From: Podospora comata
Taxonomy: Eukaryota > Ascomycota > Sordariomycetes > Sordariales > Podosporaceae
NCBI GenBank assembly: GCA_017354895.1
Contig: CP071494.1
Span: 4,898,001-4,962,000, forward strand
Length of the DNA: 64,000 nucleotides
Direction: 5' to 3'
A program made the position numbers and the translations under genes. The number at the start of each line of letters is the position of its first letter. Positions within the stretch are counted from its first letter, which is position 1. Under the pieces are notes generated by a model. The model was not told where the DNA came from, ran no database searches, and saw only the letters and a program-made list of their open reading frames with translations. This document shows, piece by piece, positions 35,275 to 46,542 of the stretch.

Positions 35275-37082
35275 TCAGTTCTCCTTCACTCTCTTCCCCG
35301 GTCTCAGCGAATCATCCGGCAACCCGCTTCTCTTAGTCCCCGGCAGGCTCCCCGTTCGTATATCGTTATCGTCCTGACTGACCCTCCGATGAGGGTATTC
35401 CATCTTGACCCCCGCGAAGCAGTTCGCATTGATCGGATCCGGGCTCTCGGCAAAGAACGGGTGCTGGAGCGCATTGGCAGCCGTCAGTCTCTTTTCCGGA
35501 TCGTACTCCAGCAGCCCAGCCAGCAAGTTGTACCCCTGCGCGCCGAGCACCGAAAGCGAGCTCGCCCCATTGGCCTGCGCCGTCGACGAAATCTGCTGGT
35601 TGATGGTGCCGTAGTACCACTTTTCCAAGTGGGAGACGCTCGCGGCTGCGTTGTTCCCGCCTCGTCCGTGGTGGGACTGGTGATGATGGTGTGAACCATA
35701 CCCGTGATGTCCGTGGTGACCTCCATGTCCACCACCGCCACCGCCTCCCAATGGTGGTGACAGCGACGGCAGCTGCGAGTACTCGGGCATGCTCGTCAGC
35801 AACGGCCACCGCTCCTTCGTCGGCAGGCCCATGACGTCCACAATCTTTTGCATCTGGTTCCGCTGAAACGGCACCGTTTTCTTCGAGTCCATTTTTGCTT
35901 CCTCCCCCTTGAAGATGGGGCGGAGAGAGAGCAGCTCGGCAAAGATGCAGCCCACGGCCCACATGTCGATCGCGGGCGTGTAGTGCCTGCTTCCCAGCAG
36001 CAGCTCGGGAGCGCGATACCAGATTGTCACTACGACTTTGTCACCCGAGAACAAGCTGTGGAGGGGTTTGTAGAACAGGCGGGCGAGACCGAGATCGCCA
36101 ATTTTCACCTCCCCCGACGACGTGACCATGATGTTGGCTGGTTTGAGATCACGGTGGAGGACCCAGTTGGTGTGCAGGTATTGGCAGCCGTTGAGGAGCT
36201 GGAACATGATGCTCTTGATGGTGTTTGGCGGGATGGGATGCCGCGGTTGCTGGGTGTGGTGGTGGATGATTTGCAACAAGTCGTGCTCGGCGTACTCAAA
36301 GACCATGAATATGCACTTGTCCTCGAGGATGATTTCGATGAGCTTGATGACGTTGGCGTGGTTGAGTTCGGAGCAGAGGGCCATTTCTCTCACGGCGGAT
36401 TGCGAGATGCCCGTGTAGGTGACCTGCTCGCCTTCCTTGTCCGGCTTGAACTTCTTGATGGCAAACTCGCCTGGTTGGCCATGGCGACCATGAGCCTTGT
36501 AGACACGGCCATAGGTGCCACTGGAAATGAAACCAATGACTTTGTACTTGTCTGTTACTCGCACTTTGCTCTGATACTGGATGGGTCCTCCCCGGTCACC
36601 TGGGTCTATTGTGAAGTGTTAGTCTTGTGTTTTGTCACAGGTCCGATGAAAACTGACAGGATGATGTCCTTTGCTGCTGCTGCTGTTGCTGGTAGCTGAC
36701 TTCAGCTCTCAAATTTCGGGCCGGGTTCATGGCGTTGACAAAATTGTTTGATCTGATATCACCAGCAGCGCTGGCAACGACAAAAGAAGGCTTGTGGTGG
36801 TTCGGAACAGCAGGGGCATAATGGTGGGGGTGCGGGTGCATAAAGGCGGCGGTTGACGACGACGCTGAAGAAGATGAGGAGGAGGCTGACAGCGATGTGA
36901 GACCAGGCCTGGGGAGATCAACGCCGCCATTGGTGGTCTTGGCGACTACCACGCGCCGCGCAGCAACAGCAGCAGCAGCAGCACTTCCCGCCCTCGCAAC
37001 ACTACAACCGCCCCCGCCCACAGCGCTTTGTTGTTGGCCATAGGGAGTGTGCTGTGAGTGTTGAAACTGCCGCTGTTGGTGG

Positions 37083-37116
<34 letters not shown>

Positions 37117-37219
37117 GCTGCTGCTGCTGCTGCTGCTGGTTATTTTGCCGTTGCCGATGTTGATGCTGCTGCTGCTGATGTACTGGGGCTCTCTGTAGTG
37201 GGGTATATCGATTGTCCAT
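35275..37219 (-). CDS. SSN3: Mediator cyclin-dependent kinase CDK8 (Ssn3/Srb10)
   Basis: Exons 37219-36658 and 36605-35275 (52-nt intron, donor GTCAGT) give 630 residues. It is the kinase of the Mediator CDK8 module, acting with cyclin C on RNA polymerase II transcription. Residues 1-200 are an extension with a long Gln run, then Ala, Ser and His/Pro low complexity. The kinase domain starts near 207 (YKVIGFISSGTYGRVYKA). Key features: catalytic Lys238, SQSAVREMALCSEL as the cyclin-binding helix typical of CDK8, HRDLKPAN at about 338-345, GDLGLAR (DLG in place of DFG, usual in fungal Ssn3), and IWYRAPELLLG. A Gly/His-rich insert lies between YSQLPSL and LEKWYYG. The tail is basic. The frame before 37219 opens only with a GTG, so this ATG is used. 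Confidence 0.95.
35668..35760 (-). repeat. Gly/His codon repeat inside CDK8 kinase domain
   Basis: Encodes a run of Gly followed by His-rich sequence in the C-lobe insert. Expanded CDK8/Ssn3 inserts at this place occur in other fungi; the His/Gly content here is extreme. Probably a flexible surface loop. Confidence 0.7.
37073..37165 (-). repeat. polyglutamine codon repeat (CAA/CAG) in CDK8 leader
   Basis: (GTT)n then (GCT)n on the plus strand read as CAG then CAA on the gene strand, giving a Gln run of about 18 residues, flanked by further Gln/His codons. In frame and likely length-variable. Confidence 0.9.
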
Positions 37220-38199
37220 GGCGAGCAATGCCACCTTTCTGCTCTGGACTGCCTTAAGATATCTGGCCCATGGATGGAGAACAGTGAAGTGGACACAACC
37301 AAATTAATGTCAAAAATACTGTTTTTGACGCAGTGACCAACTGAAAAGACACCTATCTGGAATTTGACAAGCAACAGGGAAGGAAGCTGGAGAGAAGGGG
37401 AGCTTGGGCTTCACAGGTCGGATAGCCACCGAGTAGGTATCAGAGAGGAGACCCAGCTTCAGCTTCCCATTTTCGTTCAAGATATCGTCTACGGAAGGGA
37501 GGCGAAATATGATGGTGCTAATAATGCTAAAGGAAAGAGACACTACCTACCTTCAAAGCCGGCCTGCACGCTCCTTTTCAAGGAGGAGCCCATGATGGAA
37601 TCCTGTGACCGACGAGACGAGTCAGCAACTTCCCGGTGATCTCCCCGCGATCCTGCAGTGGGAATTTCCACCTGAATTTCAGGGGCCACTGGGGGTGTTA
37701 GTGGTCAGAAAACACACCTACATACAACCCGACACAGCCTGCCGTTTGCGCTCCACCGTGTGATGCAGAATGCACCCAATTGGCGATCTGGCTGGGAAAA
37801 GGACCTTGGTTGGAGGCGTCCAAGTTTCGTAGCGAGATTTGCCTGCTCCCGTCACCGGTGCCAACAGAAATGGCCGGGGGCACCATGCGAGAATCAATGC
37901 GACGGGTGGTAATTTGGAGATGTTGGGGGAATTCCTGCTCGAGTTCGGGTGATGACATGAGGTTGATTTTCCAACACATGCGTCGATAGAGTCGGGCAGG
38001 GGGGGAGATTGATAAGCTTTCTTTTTCTACAATCATCATACCTACCTCCTGTCCGTCTTGCGTCACTCCGTCACCAATGACAAGGCTAGCCGTGGAGAGA
38101 AATGCATCCTTTTCATTCACCATGACCTTATAGAAAAAGCAAAATACGCTCGCTACTCCATACACAACAAAACCATGCCGTCGGGCCCTTCCACACCCC
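37220..38199. other. intergenic, CDK8 promoter
   Basis: Upstream region of the CDK8 gene and 3' region of the Arp2 gene, about 1 kb. Open frames on either strand are short or lack character. No gene is supported. Confidence 0.4.
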
Positions 38200-39576
38200 T
38201 TATCTCGGCCCGAGCTTCTCCAGGATTCTCGTGCCTTGCTCCTCCCACTCCTGCTTGGAAATCCACATGCTGTCCTTGTCGGCCATAATGTTGGCCAACA
38301 CAGCACCACCCAAGAAAACCATGTGCCTTCTCCGCGGCGGGTCTTCTATTCTGACCTTGAACTTGTTCAACCGTTCCGGATTCCCTTGCAACACTCTTGT
38401 GAGCCAAAGCTGCTTCAACTCCTTCTCAAGGCGTGAAGGAAGACCGGGGTACATGCTGCTGCCACCCGACAATACAATAGCCTTGAAGAGGGAGGATCGG
38501 ACATCCACATCGGCGGCTTGGATGGTGTTGAACAGGAATTCGGCGATACCCGGCTGGTCGCAGTCGACGAGATGGGGCTGGAACAGACACTCGGGGGCCT
38601 CGAATCTCTCGGATCCAACACGGATCACACGGCCGTCAGGGAGTGTGTAGCTTTCAACCAACACCGTCGTGTCTTCGCTCAATCGCTTATCCAGCTCGAG
38701 GTCATAAGAGACATAGCAGAGCTTCTCCTTCATCTGGCGGACTGTTTCGAAATCGGCGGTACGGTTGAGGGCATAGCCTCGGCGCGTCAGCAGCGCAATC
38801 AGGTTGCGGGTAACGTCGCGACCTGCAACATCGAGGCGGCGCGTGAGATGGTTGAGGACGACGGACTCGTAGACGGGAACAATATGCGTAACGCCATCGC
38901 CGGAATCAACAACAACACCGGAGCTGAGACCTATTTCCCCCCTCCCATGTTAGCTAACCCCTTGCATGGTGCATAAGCCGTAGTCAGGGGTAAACATAAA
39001 CATACCCTGAGCATAAAGCGCCAGAACAGCTTGAATAGCCACATACACCCCCCCAAACTCGTAGCGCTCAAACATGACCTGGCACATCTGCTCCCTGTTC
39101 CTCAGCGGGTTGAGCGGTGGTTCGGTGAGCAGGATCTTGCGGCCCCGGGTATCAACCTTCATTTTTTCGTAAAAGGTGTAATCCCAGAGATGCTGCATGT
39201 CGTCCCACTTCTTCACGATACCGTTCTCCATTGGGTACGAAACTTGCAGCATGGTGCGGGCGGCAGCAGCCTCGTCACCACACATGATATCCTTGATAAC
39301 CATATCGCTGCCTCCTTGCTCCTCGGTACGCAGGATGGGCCGGCCGACGATGGATGGGTATTGGAACTCGGGGAAATTCTGGGCGGCATAGCCGACTTTG
39401 AGAAAGCCTGTGCCGCCATCGAGAACTGTGAAAATAAAGGCGAATGGTGGTCAGTCGAGGGATCATGGTTGATAGCTATGTCGAGCTGCCTAGCTCGGGC
39501 GTCGAGCAACTGGCAGTGCCAACCAGGCTACGTGGTTTCTGGAATTGAACTTACCTATTGGAGCTTCGTTCGCCAT
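38200..39576 (-). CDS. ARP2: actin-related protein 2 (Arp2/3 complex)
   Basis: Exons 39576-39555, 39425-39006 and 38930-38200 give 390 residues, the usual Arp2 length. The first exon holds only MANEAPI plus one base; the 129-nt and 75-nt introns have GTAAGT and GTATGT donors. Actin-fold landmarks: [14 protein letters not shown] (phosphate 1), FPSIVGRP-like [43 protein letters not shown] (phosphate 2), and [20 protein letters not shown] (adenosine). The Arp2/3 complex nucleates branched actin at endocytic patches and the hyphal tip. The start codons of Arp2 and the racemase-like gene diverge across 569 bases. Confidence 0.96.
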
Positions 39577-40145
39577 CTTGACTCTCCTGCACTTCGTGTA
39601 TGAGCCGAGAAATCGAATTTGATGGTGGTGTGTGTCCTCAAAAAAGCTGGAAGGGGTGCGCAACGGAGCTGTCGGTCAAGTCGGTGTTGATGATGCTTAG
39701 TTGCTTGCGCGGCGGAGACGTTGATGGTGGGGTTGGCTGCCAGGAGGTTCACGGGTGTGTCTGGTTGCGGTGAGGCTGGCACTGGCCGCCAGCAAGGAAG
39801 GGGGTGCCCCACAGCCTCCAACTGTGGCTTGGCCCATGACAGGACAGACAGGGGGGCAAAAGTCGCTTCATCAGGAGGCACACGTGATACCCCGCATTGG
39901 CACCACTCGCTCCTCTCCATCGATTGGAGGGACCGATTGTCGGCGGCTTCCGTCGTTGGCTAGTAGATATACCGTTTCGTCTGCAGGTGATGTATTTGAC
40001 TTGACCCTCCCATTCTCTCTGGATCCAAATGGGAAATTTTACTCAACACGAATCTCTAGATCTCGCCGGGGCTGTCATTCTACGAATTCATCTAGACTTT
40101 GGTAACCATCTCGATATATCTAGAGACTACGATACCACAGCCACC
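39577..40145. promoter_or_regulatory. divergent promoter ARP2 / racemase-like gene
   Basis: Bidirectional upstream region. Open frames crossing it (for example 39755-40105 plus) show no conserved pattern. No clear TATA is seen. Confidence 0.4.
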
Positions 40146-40985
40146 ATGTCAACCGCTTTTGTTAGACGCACCACCAAGATCCTGATCTTGAACCCCAACT
40201 GCTCTGCATCCATGACCCATGGGGTTGAGGAGGCCATTCGGGGTATAAATCTACCTTTGGTATGTGCATGCCACTTGACCTATGTTCATGGAGTATACCG
40301 CGTGCCCAAATCTCTAACAGTGCAGAACCAGTCGACCGAGATTTACACCTACACAGCACCACCGGCATCTCCAGCATCCATCAACGACGGTGATGACGTG
40401 CAGCAGAGCGCAGACGTTGTTCTGCGCAACCTCCAAGAGACGGGCATCCTCAAGGAATATGATGCCGTACTGGTTGCTTGCTATTCCGTGCACCCTCTGG
40501 TCCATCTCATCCAGGAAAACTGGCCCCATCTTGCTGTGACGGGCATTTTTGAAGCGAGCATCGTAACGTCGCTATCACTGCTACCCTACCAAGAAAATTG
40601 GGGCATCGTCACGACCGGGAAGTTCTGGGAGAAGCACCTGTCTGACGGCGTGCACCACTTCGTTGGAAGTGAAAACAGCAACAGCAGATTTGCCGGTGTC
40701 GAGACCACTGGTCTGAATGCTGGGGATTTCCACGGTGGCGTGGACCCTGTCGTGGTTCGACAAAAGCTATGCGAAGCTACGAAGAGACTGCTGGACCGTG
40801 GCGTACAGGCTGTAGTCATGGGTTGCGCGGGAATGGCTGGTCTGGAGGACATCATCAGGTCAGTTGCCACTGAAGGGCGTGGTGAAGAGGCTGGAAAAAA
40901 GTTGCTTGTCATCGATGGTGTCAAGGCTGGGGTTGGCTTGCTTGAACAAATGGTCCGCAATAAGCGCATGTTCCAAAGATCGTAA
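40146..40985 (+). CDS. Asp/Glu/hydantoin racemase-family protein (Dcg1-like)
   Basis: Exons 40146-40259 and 40326-40985 give 257 residues. The 66-nt intron (donor GTATGT, branch TCTAAC) is stop-free and a multiple of three; family alignment favours removal because INLPL then joins NQSTEIYTYTAP. The fold is a pseudo-symmetric racemase with two cysteines: Cys90 in DAVLVACYSVHPL and Cys205 in AVVMGCAGMAGL, the expected acid/base pair. ILILNPNCSASMT is the N-terminal signature of the hydantoin racemase/Dcg1 group. Yeast Dcg1 is linked to nitrogen (allantoin-type) use, so a role in nitrogen catabolism is inferred, not shown. It converges on a sugar transporter gene only 134 bases away. Confidence 0.87.
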   Translation: MSTAFVRRTTKILILNPNCSASMTHGVEEAIRGINLPLVCACHLTYVHGVYRVPKSLTVQNQSTEIYTYTAPPASPASINDGDDVQQSADVVLRNLQETGILKEYDAVLVACYSVHPLVHLIQENWPHLAVTGIFEASIVTSLSLLPYQENWGIVTTGKFWEKHLSDGVHHFVGSENSNSRFAGVETTGLNAGDFHGGVDPVVVRQKLCEATKRLLDRGVQAVVMGCAGMAGLEDIIRSVATEGRGEEAGKKLLVIDGVKAGVGLLEQMVRNKRMFQRS

Positions 40986-41119
40986 CAAAGTTGTTCAAAT
41001 GTTAGTCTAGGTAGCGGGGAAAAAAAGGAAATTGCAGATATAAAGCAAACTAAATGCCCAGACTCCAAACTCCCAACTTGCTTGCCATACCTATACCTAT
41101 GGTCCATTGCAACATCCAA

Positions 41120-42724
41120 TCAGTCGACCCTTCTCGTACGGCCCCAGACCTCGTCTGCATCCTTCCGCCCGCGAGTTTCGGGAACACGGCCGCTCACAAA
41201 TGCGGCCCATAGAAGGGCAAATCCTGCAAAGATAAAGTACACCCAACCGGCACCACCAAACGCATCGTTCAACGCAGCGTTGACAATGGGGAACAAGTAC
41301 GCCACGAGGAAGGTAGCCACGTAGCTTGCACCCAGAGCCCAGCTTTGCGTCGCCCCCACAGCCTCCGGGCCCACGAGCTCAGAGGCCATGATGAACGGAA
41401 CTGGGCCTAGGCCGACAGCGAAGAAGGCCACAAAAAATAAGACGGCAATGGCAGACAAGATCTTGACGTCGAAATGGATCGCAAGAGCCAGGGCTAAAGA
41501 GCTAGTACCTTGTCCCATAATGGAAGTCAGCAGGCAGGTCTTGCGTCCAAAACGATCGGGAAGAGGAGAAGCAGCCATAGTAACGCCGAGGTTGATGATG
41601 GAGATGACGATGGTGAGCAAAGCTGAGCTGATGGGGAGAAGGTCCTTGAGCAGCGAAACGGAGTACATGATGATGGAGTTGATGCCGCACAGTTGCTGGG
41701 CGAACATGATGCCTACAACCGCAATGATGGCGGGCCTGGTGAAGGGATCACGAAGGACTTGTAGAAACCCAAGATGTACCCGAGGGGAGTGCTGGGCACC
41801 AGCTGATGGCGTCAAGAGTCCAGAGGCGTCTGCCGAGGTGCTTTCATTGCTGACAAGCAGCGCTTCCTCCTCACTAGTTGGCTTGCTGGCCCCTTGGCCC
41901 CAACTTTCCACTTCCTCGTCAATGTTGCTAACCCTGCCGCGAATGCGCTGCAGAACACGCCGAGCGTGGGTGACGTCGCCCTTGGCACTAGCAGTCCAAG
42001 CTGGGCTTTCGGGGAGAAGAGCCAAACCAAGACCTTGAGCAAGAGCAATGATAACGCCGGTGCCCATAATCCATCGCCAAGCACTTCCATAACTCAGGAA
42101 GAAGCCCAGAGTTTGAGTGAACAGAATACCGACGTTGATGCTGATTTGAGTGAAGGCGCCAAAGAAACCTCTCTGTGTTGGTGGCGCCACTTCACTGATG
42201 TACAAGGGAACGATGACAGTGCTGGCACCGGCCCCAACACCCGTGAGAAAACGGCCAATGATCATCGTGGGAACAGAGCCTGCAGAGGTTTCGACGATGG
42301 ATCCAAGCAAGTAAAAGGCGGCCGTCAATTGCATGGGGAGCTTGCGCCCGCGTGCCGACGTAAAAGGGCCGGATGTGAGGGCGCCGAGAAGGCCGCCGAC
42401 GGTGAAGACGGCCGAGATGGCGGCAAAGTCGGAACGGCTCATGGGAATACAGTCCACAACATCGTCGGATGAGCTACTCTTAGTAATAACAAGGGAGGCC
42501 AGCTGCTGAAGCGCCGAAATGCTTTTCTTTTGGCAGGTGATAACATCTTCAGGTGCGTTGAGCTCAGCCTATGGAGATGATGAGAATGGTCAGTAACTCG
42601 GTTTGATGTAGCTTACAACGTCAAAAGAGCTTACCAAGTGAAAGCCAAACTGGAGGGGCCCAAGGGTAGCAATCAGTATCAGTATCACCAAGAACGGCGT
42701 GACTTCGTGGAGAGCGGACGCCAT
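41120..42724 (-). CDS. MFS sugar porter, Vps73/YBR241C-like
   Basis: Exons 42724-42635 and 42568-41120 (66-nt intron, donor GTAAGC) give 512 residues with twelve predicted helices. The first helix comes from exon 1 (FLVILILIATLGPLQFGFHL). The lumenal motif AELNAPEDVITC follows, as in the fungal YBR241C/Vps73 and GLUT-like group. Sugar-porter signatures: SARGRKLPM, IGRFLTGVGAGASTVIVPLY, LPESPAWTASAKG, QQLCGINSIIMYS, DRFGRKT and VPETRGRK. A 60-residue central loop is Ser/Glu rich. Yeast relatives sit on the vacuole; plasma membrane is possible here. Substrate unknown. Confidence 0.9.
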
Positions 42725-43774
42725 GGTGCCACAAGAATACGGGCGTGGGTATCCAAGAGGTTTGGTGTGCTATCTGATTGTAATATAGGAGGATTCTTCT
42801 GCTAACTGGGGCACATGGTGCGACGAGGATAGTGATGGCGTTCAAGCAACCCGGCTGCGATGGTTGTTTGGGTTGGGATGTCGTGGTCCAGACCGCTGCT
42901 GACAGCTGGAGCTCTAGAAGCAAGGGACGGGAAGCTGGGGAAGTGGGGCGAAGACCCAGGGCTGTCCCGGCTGAATGGTGCAGGAACAGGGGCTTCGATA
43001 CTGGTTTAATTGCATACAGTGTCTAAATGCATATCCCGCGCTTCCATCACCACTCCATCCTTCGAAGTGTCGAAAATGAGGTACCTATCTATGTATGCCC
43101 ACAAGGTAAAATTCCAATCTCCAAATGATCCATATAAGCCTGTCTCCAGAATCACACAGCGAGGTCTACTGGGGATATCTACGCCTACGAACCTTCCGCC
43201 AACATCGCGGCCTGTTTGCTGTAAATTTGCCAGTCTCCTTCGGCAATTGACGGCTTAGATGATTGCTAATGCTCCGATATAAAGCAAGGCTCGACTCCAT
43301 TCCGTCGCGCTGCGAGCTTCCGCCTAAAAGCCGACGTTGCTCAGCTCAGCAGCTTGCATGCTCGACGTCATTTCTCACATGGAAAAGAGTCTGCCTCGTA
43401 TGCTGCTGCAAGGCCCGTATCTGGAAAGGCAGCACTGCTTCATACGGGAAGTGAAACCGAGGAAGAGGAAGGGATAATAACACAATGCTCATCATCGTTT
43501 GCTGTGTCCTCCGATGGCACCGGGAGCCTGGTGGATCATGAGTCGGCAGGAGTCGCCGAGGCCGGTTCTTCACGGGAAGGCGGGGCATCCGGTAGGTAGT
43601 AGCTTTGCTGCATCTCGAAACGAACGAAATGAGGGGCCCGATTGACGTGCGCCTTTCACGGTTCACATATAAAGCTGTAGAAAGCCGCACCCTCTTCGAA
43701 AAGGCATCTCCAGAAACACAATATCAACCATAGCCTTGAAATATACATTGTAGGACACAAAGTAATTCTCCATC
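42725..43774. promoter_or_regulatory. divergent intergenic region
   Basis: About 1 kb between the start codons of the sugar porter (minus) and the NmrA-like gene (plus). A TATAAA at 43668 precedes the plus-strand gene. The open frame at 43354-43599 is not supported. Confidence 0.4.
43668..43673 (+). promoter_or_regulatory. TATA-like box
   Basis: TATAAA 102 bases before the ATG of the NmrA-like gene, at a spacing plausible for a fungal core promoter. Confidence 0.4.
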
Positions 43775-44796
43775 ATGACTTTCACACCAACCCGAATTTT
43801 GATCTTTGGCGGGACCGGCACCATCGGCTCCTACATCACGACGTCCCTGCTCCGTGCCCAACCCCGGTTCCCTCAAATCACGCTCTTCACCTCCCCCGGG
43901 ACCGCCGAAAAGAAAGCATCTCAGATCGCGAAATGGAAGTCGGATGGTCTCTCGGTTATTGTTGGTGACCTAACTTCATCCGCCGACGTCAAGTCCGCAT
44001 ATCAGTCTTCCCAAGCAGACACAGTTATCTCAGCAGTTGGGCGCGGAGGTCTTCAGCACCAGATCGAACTGCTGCGTCTGGCTGAGGAGTCCAACACTGT
44101 CCAGTGGTTCTTGCCGAGCGAGTATGGCACTGATATTGAGCACAACGACAAGAGCCCTGATGAGAAGCCCCACCAGTTGAAGCTCAAGGTGCGGAAATAC
44201 ATTAGAGACGAGCTAAGGAGGGTCAAGGTGACATATGTGGTCACTGGGCCGTATTTCGATATGTGGGTTGACACGGCTCCTGGTCTGGAGTCTGCTGGCG
44301 GCTTCAAGCCTGAGGAGAAGAAGGCGTGGATTATTGAGGATGGAGAGGGCAAAATTGGCTTTTGCACCATGTGGGAGTAAGTCTTTTTCTATCTTTCTCG
44401 CTATCAATTGAGTATATCCAACTAACAAGGTGAATCAGTGTGGGCAAGTTCGTTGTTGGAACACTCCGTCATCCCGAGGAGTCTTTTGGGAAGGCCCTCA
44501 AGGTCCAAAGCTTCATTGTTTCGTCCAACGAAGTTCTGGCCGAGTATGAGAAGCAGACTGGCGCCAAGTGGGAGGTCACCAAGACGCCCCTGGATGACCT
44601 CAAATCTTTGGAAACTGACTTGTGGGCAAAAGGCAATCCTAGGGCGACCAGTGCCACTCTCCGACGGATCTGGGCTGAAGGGGGGACTTTGTATGAAAAG
44701 AACGACAATGATGTGTTGAATGTGGAAGGTTTGGATTCCTTGGCAGATGCTGTGAAGCACGCGCTCGCCGGAGGGTACAAGGCCGATACCTTTTAG
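43775..44796 (+). CDS. NmrA-like / isoflavone reductase-family NAD(P) protein
   Basis: Exons 43775-44376 and 44439-44796 (62-nt intron, donor GTAAGT, branch ACTAAC, splitting an Asp codon) give 319 residues. The Rossmann motif RILIFGGTGTIGSYI occupies about 7-21. GDLTSSADVKSAYQ and DTVISAVGRGGLQHQIELL follow the isoflavone-reductase/PCBER layout, and WFLPSEYGTDIEHND is the usual substrate-loop start. The Lys in HQLKLKVRKYIRD is the position of the catalytic Lys in that family. Fungal members are NADPH reductases or redox sensors. There is a TATA-like box 102 bases upstream. Substrate unknown. Confidence 0.88.
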
Positions 44797-45075
44797 GTTA
44801 CCAGTACCAATATCTTATGAAATGAGAGGAAGTCTAATGAGCATTCTTGTTCTAAGTGGTGGGAGAGTATGGAAGGTTAATTGATTAGATAGCGGGGTCT
44901 CTTATGGCCCCACTACCAATGCACGTTTCTTATTGGCCATCGAGTCCAGCAGTCGCTCCCGGCAGGCACTGTCAATAATTTTCTTCGACGCAGGAAACTT
45001 TTGAATGAATTGATAACGAAGAGCTGTAGACTCGCGACATCCTCGTCGCAAACCACCCACACCGCAGCATTCACC

Positions 45076-46542
45076 ATGTCTGCCACTCTTGATGAGGGCG
45101 CCCAGCCCGTAACAATCCCAGACAACCAAAAAGTCGAAAAGAAGCACAAAAGGTCCAAGTCGGAAAAGAAACGCTCGAGAGACGAGGACGACGCCGCTGT
45201 TGTGGGAGAAACCCCCCGCAAATCCAAAAAGACCAAAAATGGAGATCTCGAGTTGCCCGTGAGGCTAGGGTCGCAAGCTGCGGCCGATGAGCCCTCGAAA
45301 AAGAAGAAGAAGAAGAAGGATCAACTTGGAAATGGCGAGGCGCAAACTGACGAGGTAGTGGTCGACGAGGAAAAGTCGTCCCGCAAGAAGTCGAGCAAGT
45401 CCAAGAAGGAGCCCAAGGAAGAGCCTGAAGATGCCATGCAGATCGACACTCCAGAGAAGTCCAAATCGGAAAAGAAGCGCAAGGAGAAGAAATCGAAAAA
45501 GGACAACCCAGAAACAGAAGCAAACGTTGACGGGCAGGAAAAGAAGAAGAAAAAGAGCAAGGACAAGACCGGGACCGAGACTGAGACACCGACCCAGGCT
45601 TCACACGAGGTTGCCACCGAACTCCCAAGCAGCGACTCTGAATATCCATTCTTCACCCAAACCGTTTCTCTCTACGTGCCCTTCTACCCTATTGGCTTCG
45701 ACAAGCCCCTCACCAACGTTGCTGCGCAGCATCTCGACCCCCTCTTGAATCACTACTCGCCACTTTTGCGCGGCGTCCTCCTCAGCTACTCTAATCTCAA
45801 CCTCTCCGAGCGCCCTGCCAAGGCGAGTATCACCAACCCACCCACCGACGAGACTCCCGCCTGGCTGCACTCAGTCGACGAGTATGCCGTAGGCTTCGGC
45901 TGGCTCACTTTTGACGCCCAGCTGTTCGTGCCATCGCGAGGCAAGTGGATGGAGGGTGTGGTGCAGCTCCAGAGCGAAGGCCACATTGGCGTGGTGTGCT
46001 GGAACAAGTTCAACGCAAGCATCGAAGCAAAGCGTCTCCCGCAAGGCTGGAAATGGGTTGACATCTCCAAGGACGATCCGTTTGCCAGGTCGAACAGCAG
46101 CCAACCAGAGACGGACGAGAATGGCGAGGAGAAAGAAGGTCAACAGCAAGAGGAGGAGGATATCCTAGATGGGGAGGAGCTGCAGGTGGTTGAGCAGATG
46201 CACACAACAGGTTACTGGGTCAATGAGAAGGGTCGCAAAGTCGGAGGCAAGCTCCGGTTCCGCATCATGAACTTTGACGTCGGCCAGGCGGGAGACTATG
46301 GATATCTCAGCATTGAGGGCACATGTCTGGAACTGGACGAGGAGCGCGCTTTGGCAAAGGAGGAGCGCGAGTACGAGAAGAGGCGGCGGAACAAGCAAAA
46401 CCCGAGCGGGCTCCTCAAGCCGCTATCAAGGCGGGTGCCTGAGTTCAGCATGACCAAGTTTGGCAAGGACGACGAGGAGGAAGATGGCACCAAAAAGACG
46501 GTCTTGTACAAGGCCAGTCGCCCAGGAACGCCCGATGATTAG
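45076..46542 (+). CDS. RPA43: RNA polymerase I subunit RPA43
   Basis: Intron-less, 488 residues from the ATG at 45076 (MSATLDEG, CACC context). An upstream TTG-only extension is disregarded. Residues 1-200 are very Lys/Glu rich (KKHKRSKSEKKR, KKKKKKKD), a nucleolar-type extension longer than in yeast. The RPA43 core follows: FFTQTVSLYVPFYPIGFDKP, HLDPLLNHYSPLLRGVLLSY, then an OB-fold with VGFGWLTFDAQLFVPSRGKW, GVVCWNKFNASIEAKRLP and GYWVNEKGRKVGGKLRFRI. It is the stalk subunit that contacts initiation factor Rrn3 at rDNA promoters. The tail is acidic/basic. Confidence 0.92.
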   Translation: MSATLDEGAQPVTIPDNQKVEKKHKRSKSEKKRSRDEDDAAVVGETPRKSKKTKNGDLELPVRLGSQAAADEPSKKKKKKKDQLGNGEAQTDEVVVDEEKSSRKKSSKSKKEPKEEPEDAMQIDTPEKSKSEKKRKEKKSKKDNPETEANVDGQEKKKKKSKDKTGTETETPTQASHEVATELPSSDSEYPFFTQTVSLYVPFYPIGFDKPLTNVAAQHLDPLLNHYSPLLRGVLLSYSNLNLSERPAKASITNPPTDETPAWLHSVDEYAVGFGWLTFDAQLFVPSRGKWMEGVVQLQSEGHIGVVCWNKFNASIEAKRLPQGWKWVDISKDDPFARSNSSQPETDENGEEKEGQQQEEEDILDGEELQVVEQMHTTGYWVNEKGRKVGGKLRFRIMNFDVGQAGDYGYLSIEGTCLELDEERALAKEEREYEKRRRNKQNPSGLLKPLSRRVPEFSMTKFGKDDEEEDGTKKTVLYKASRPGTPDD

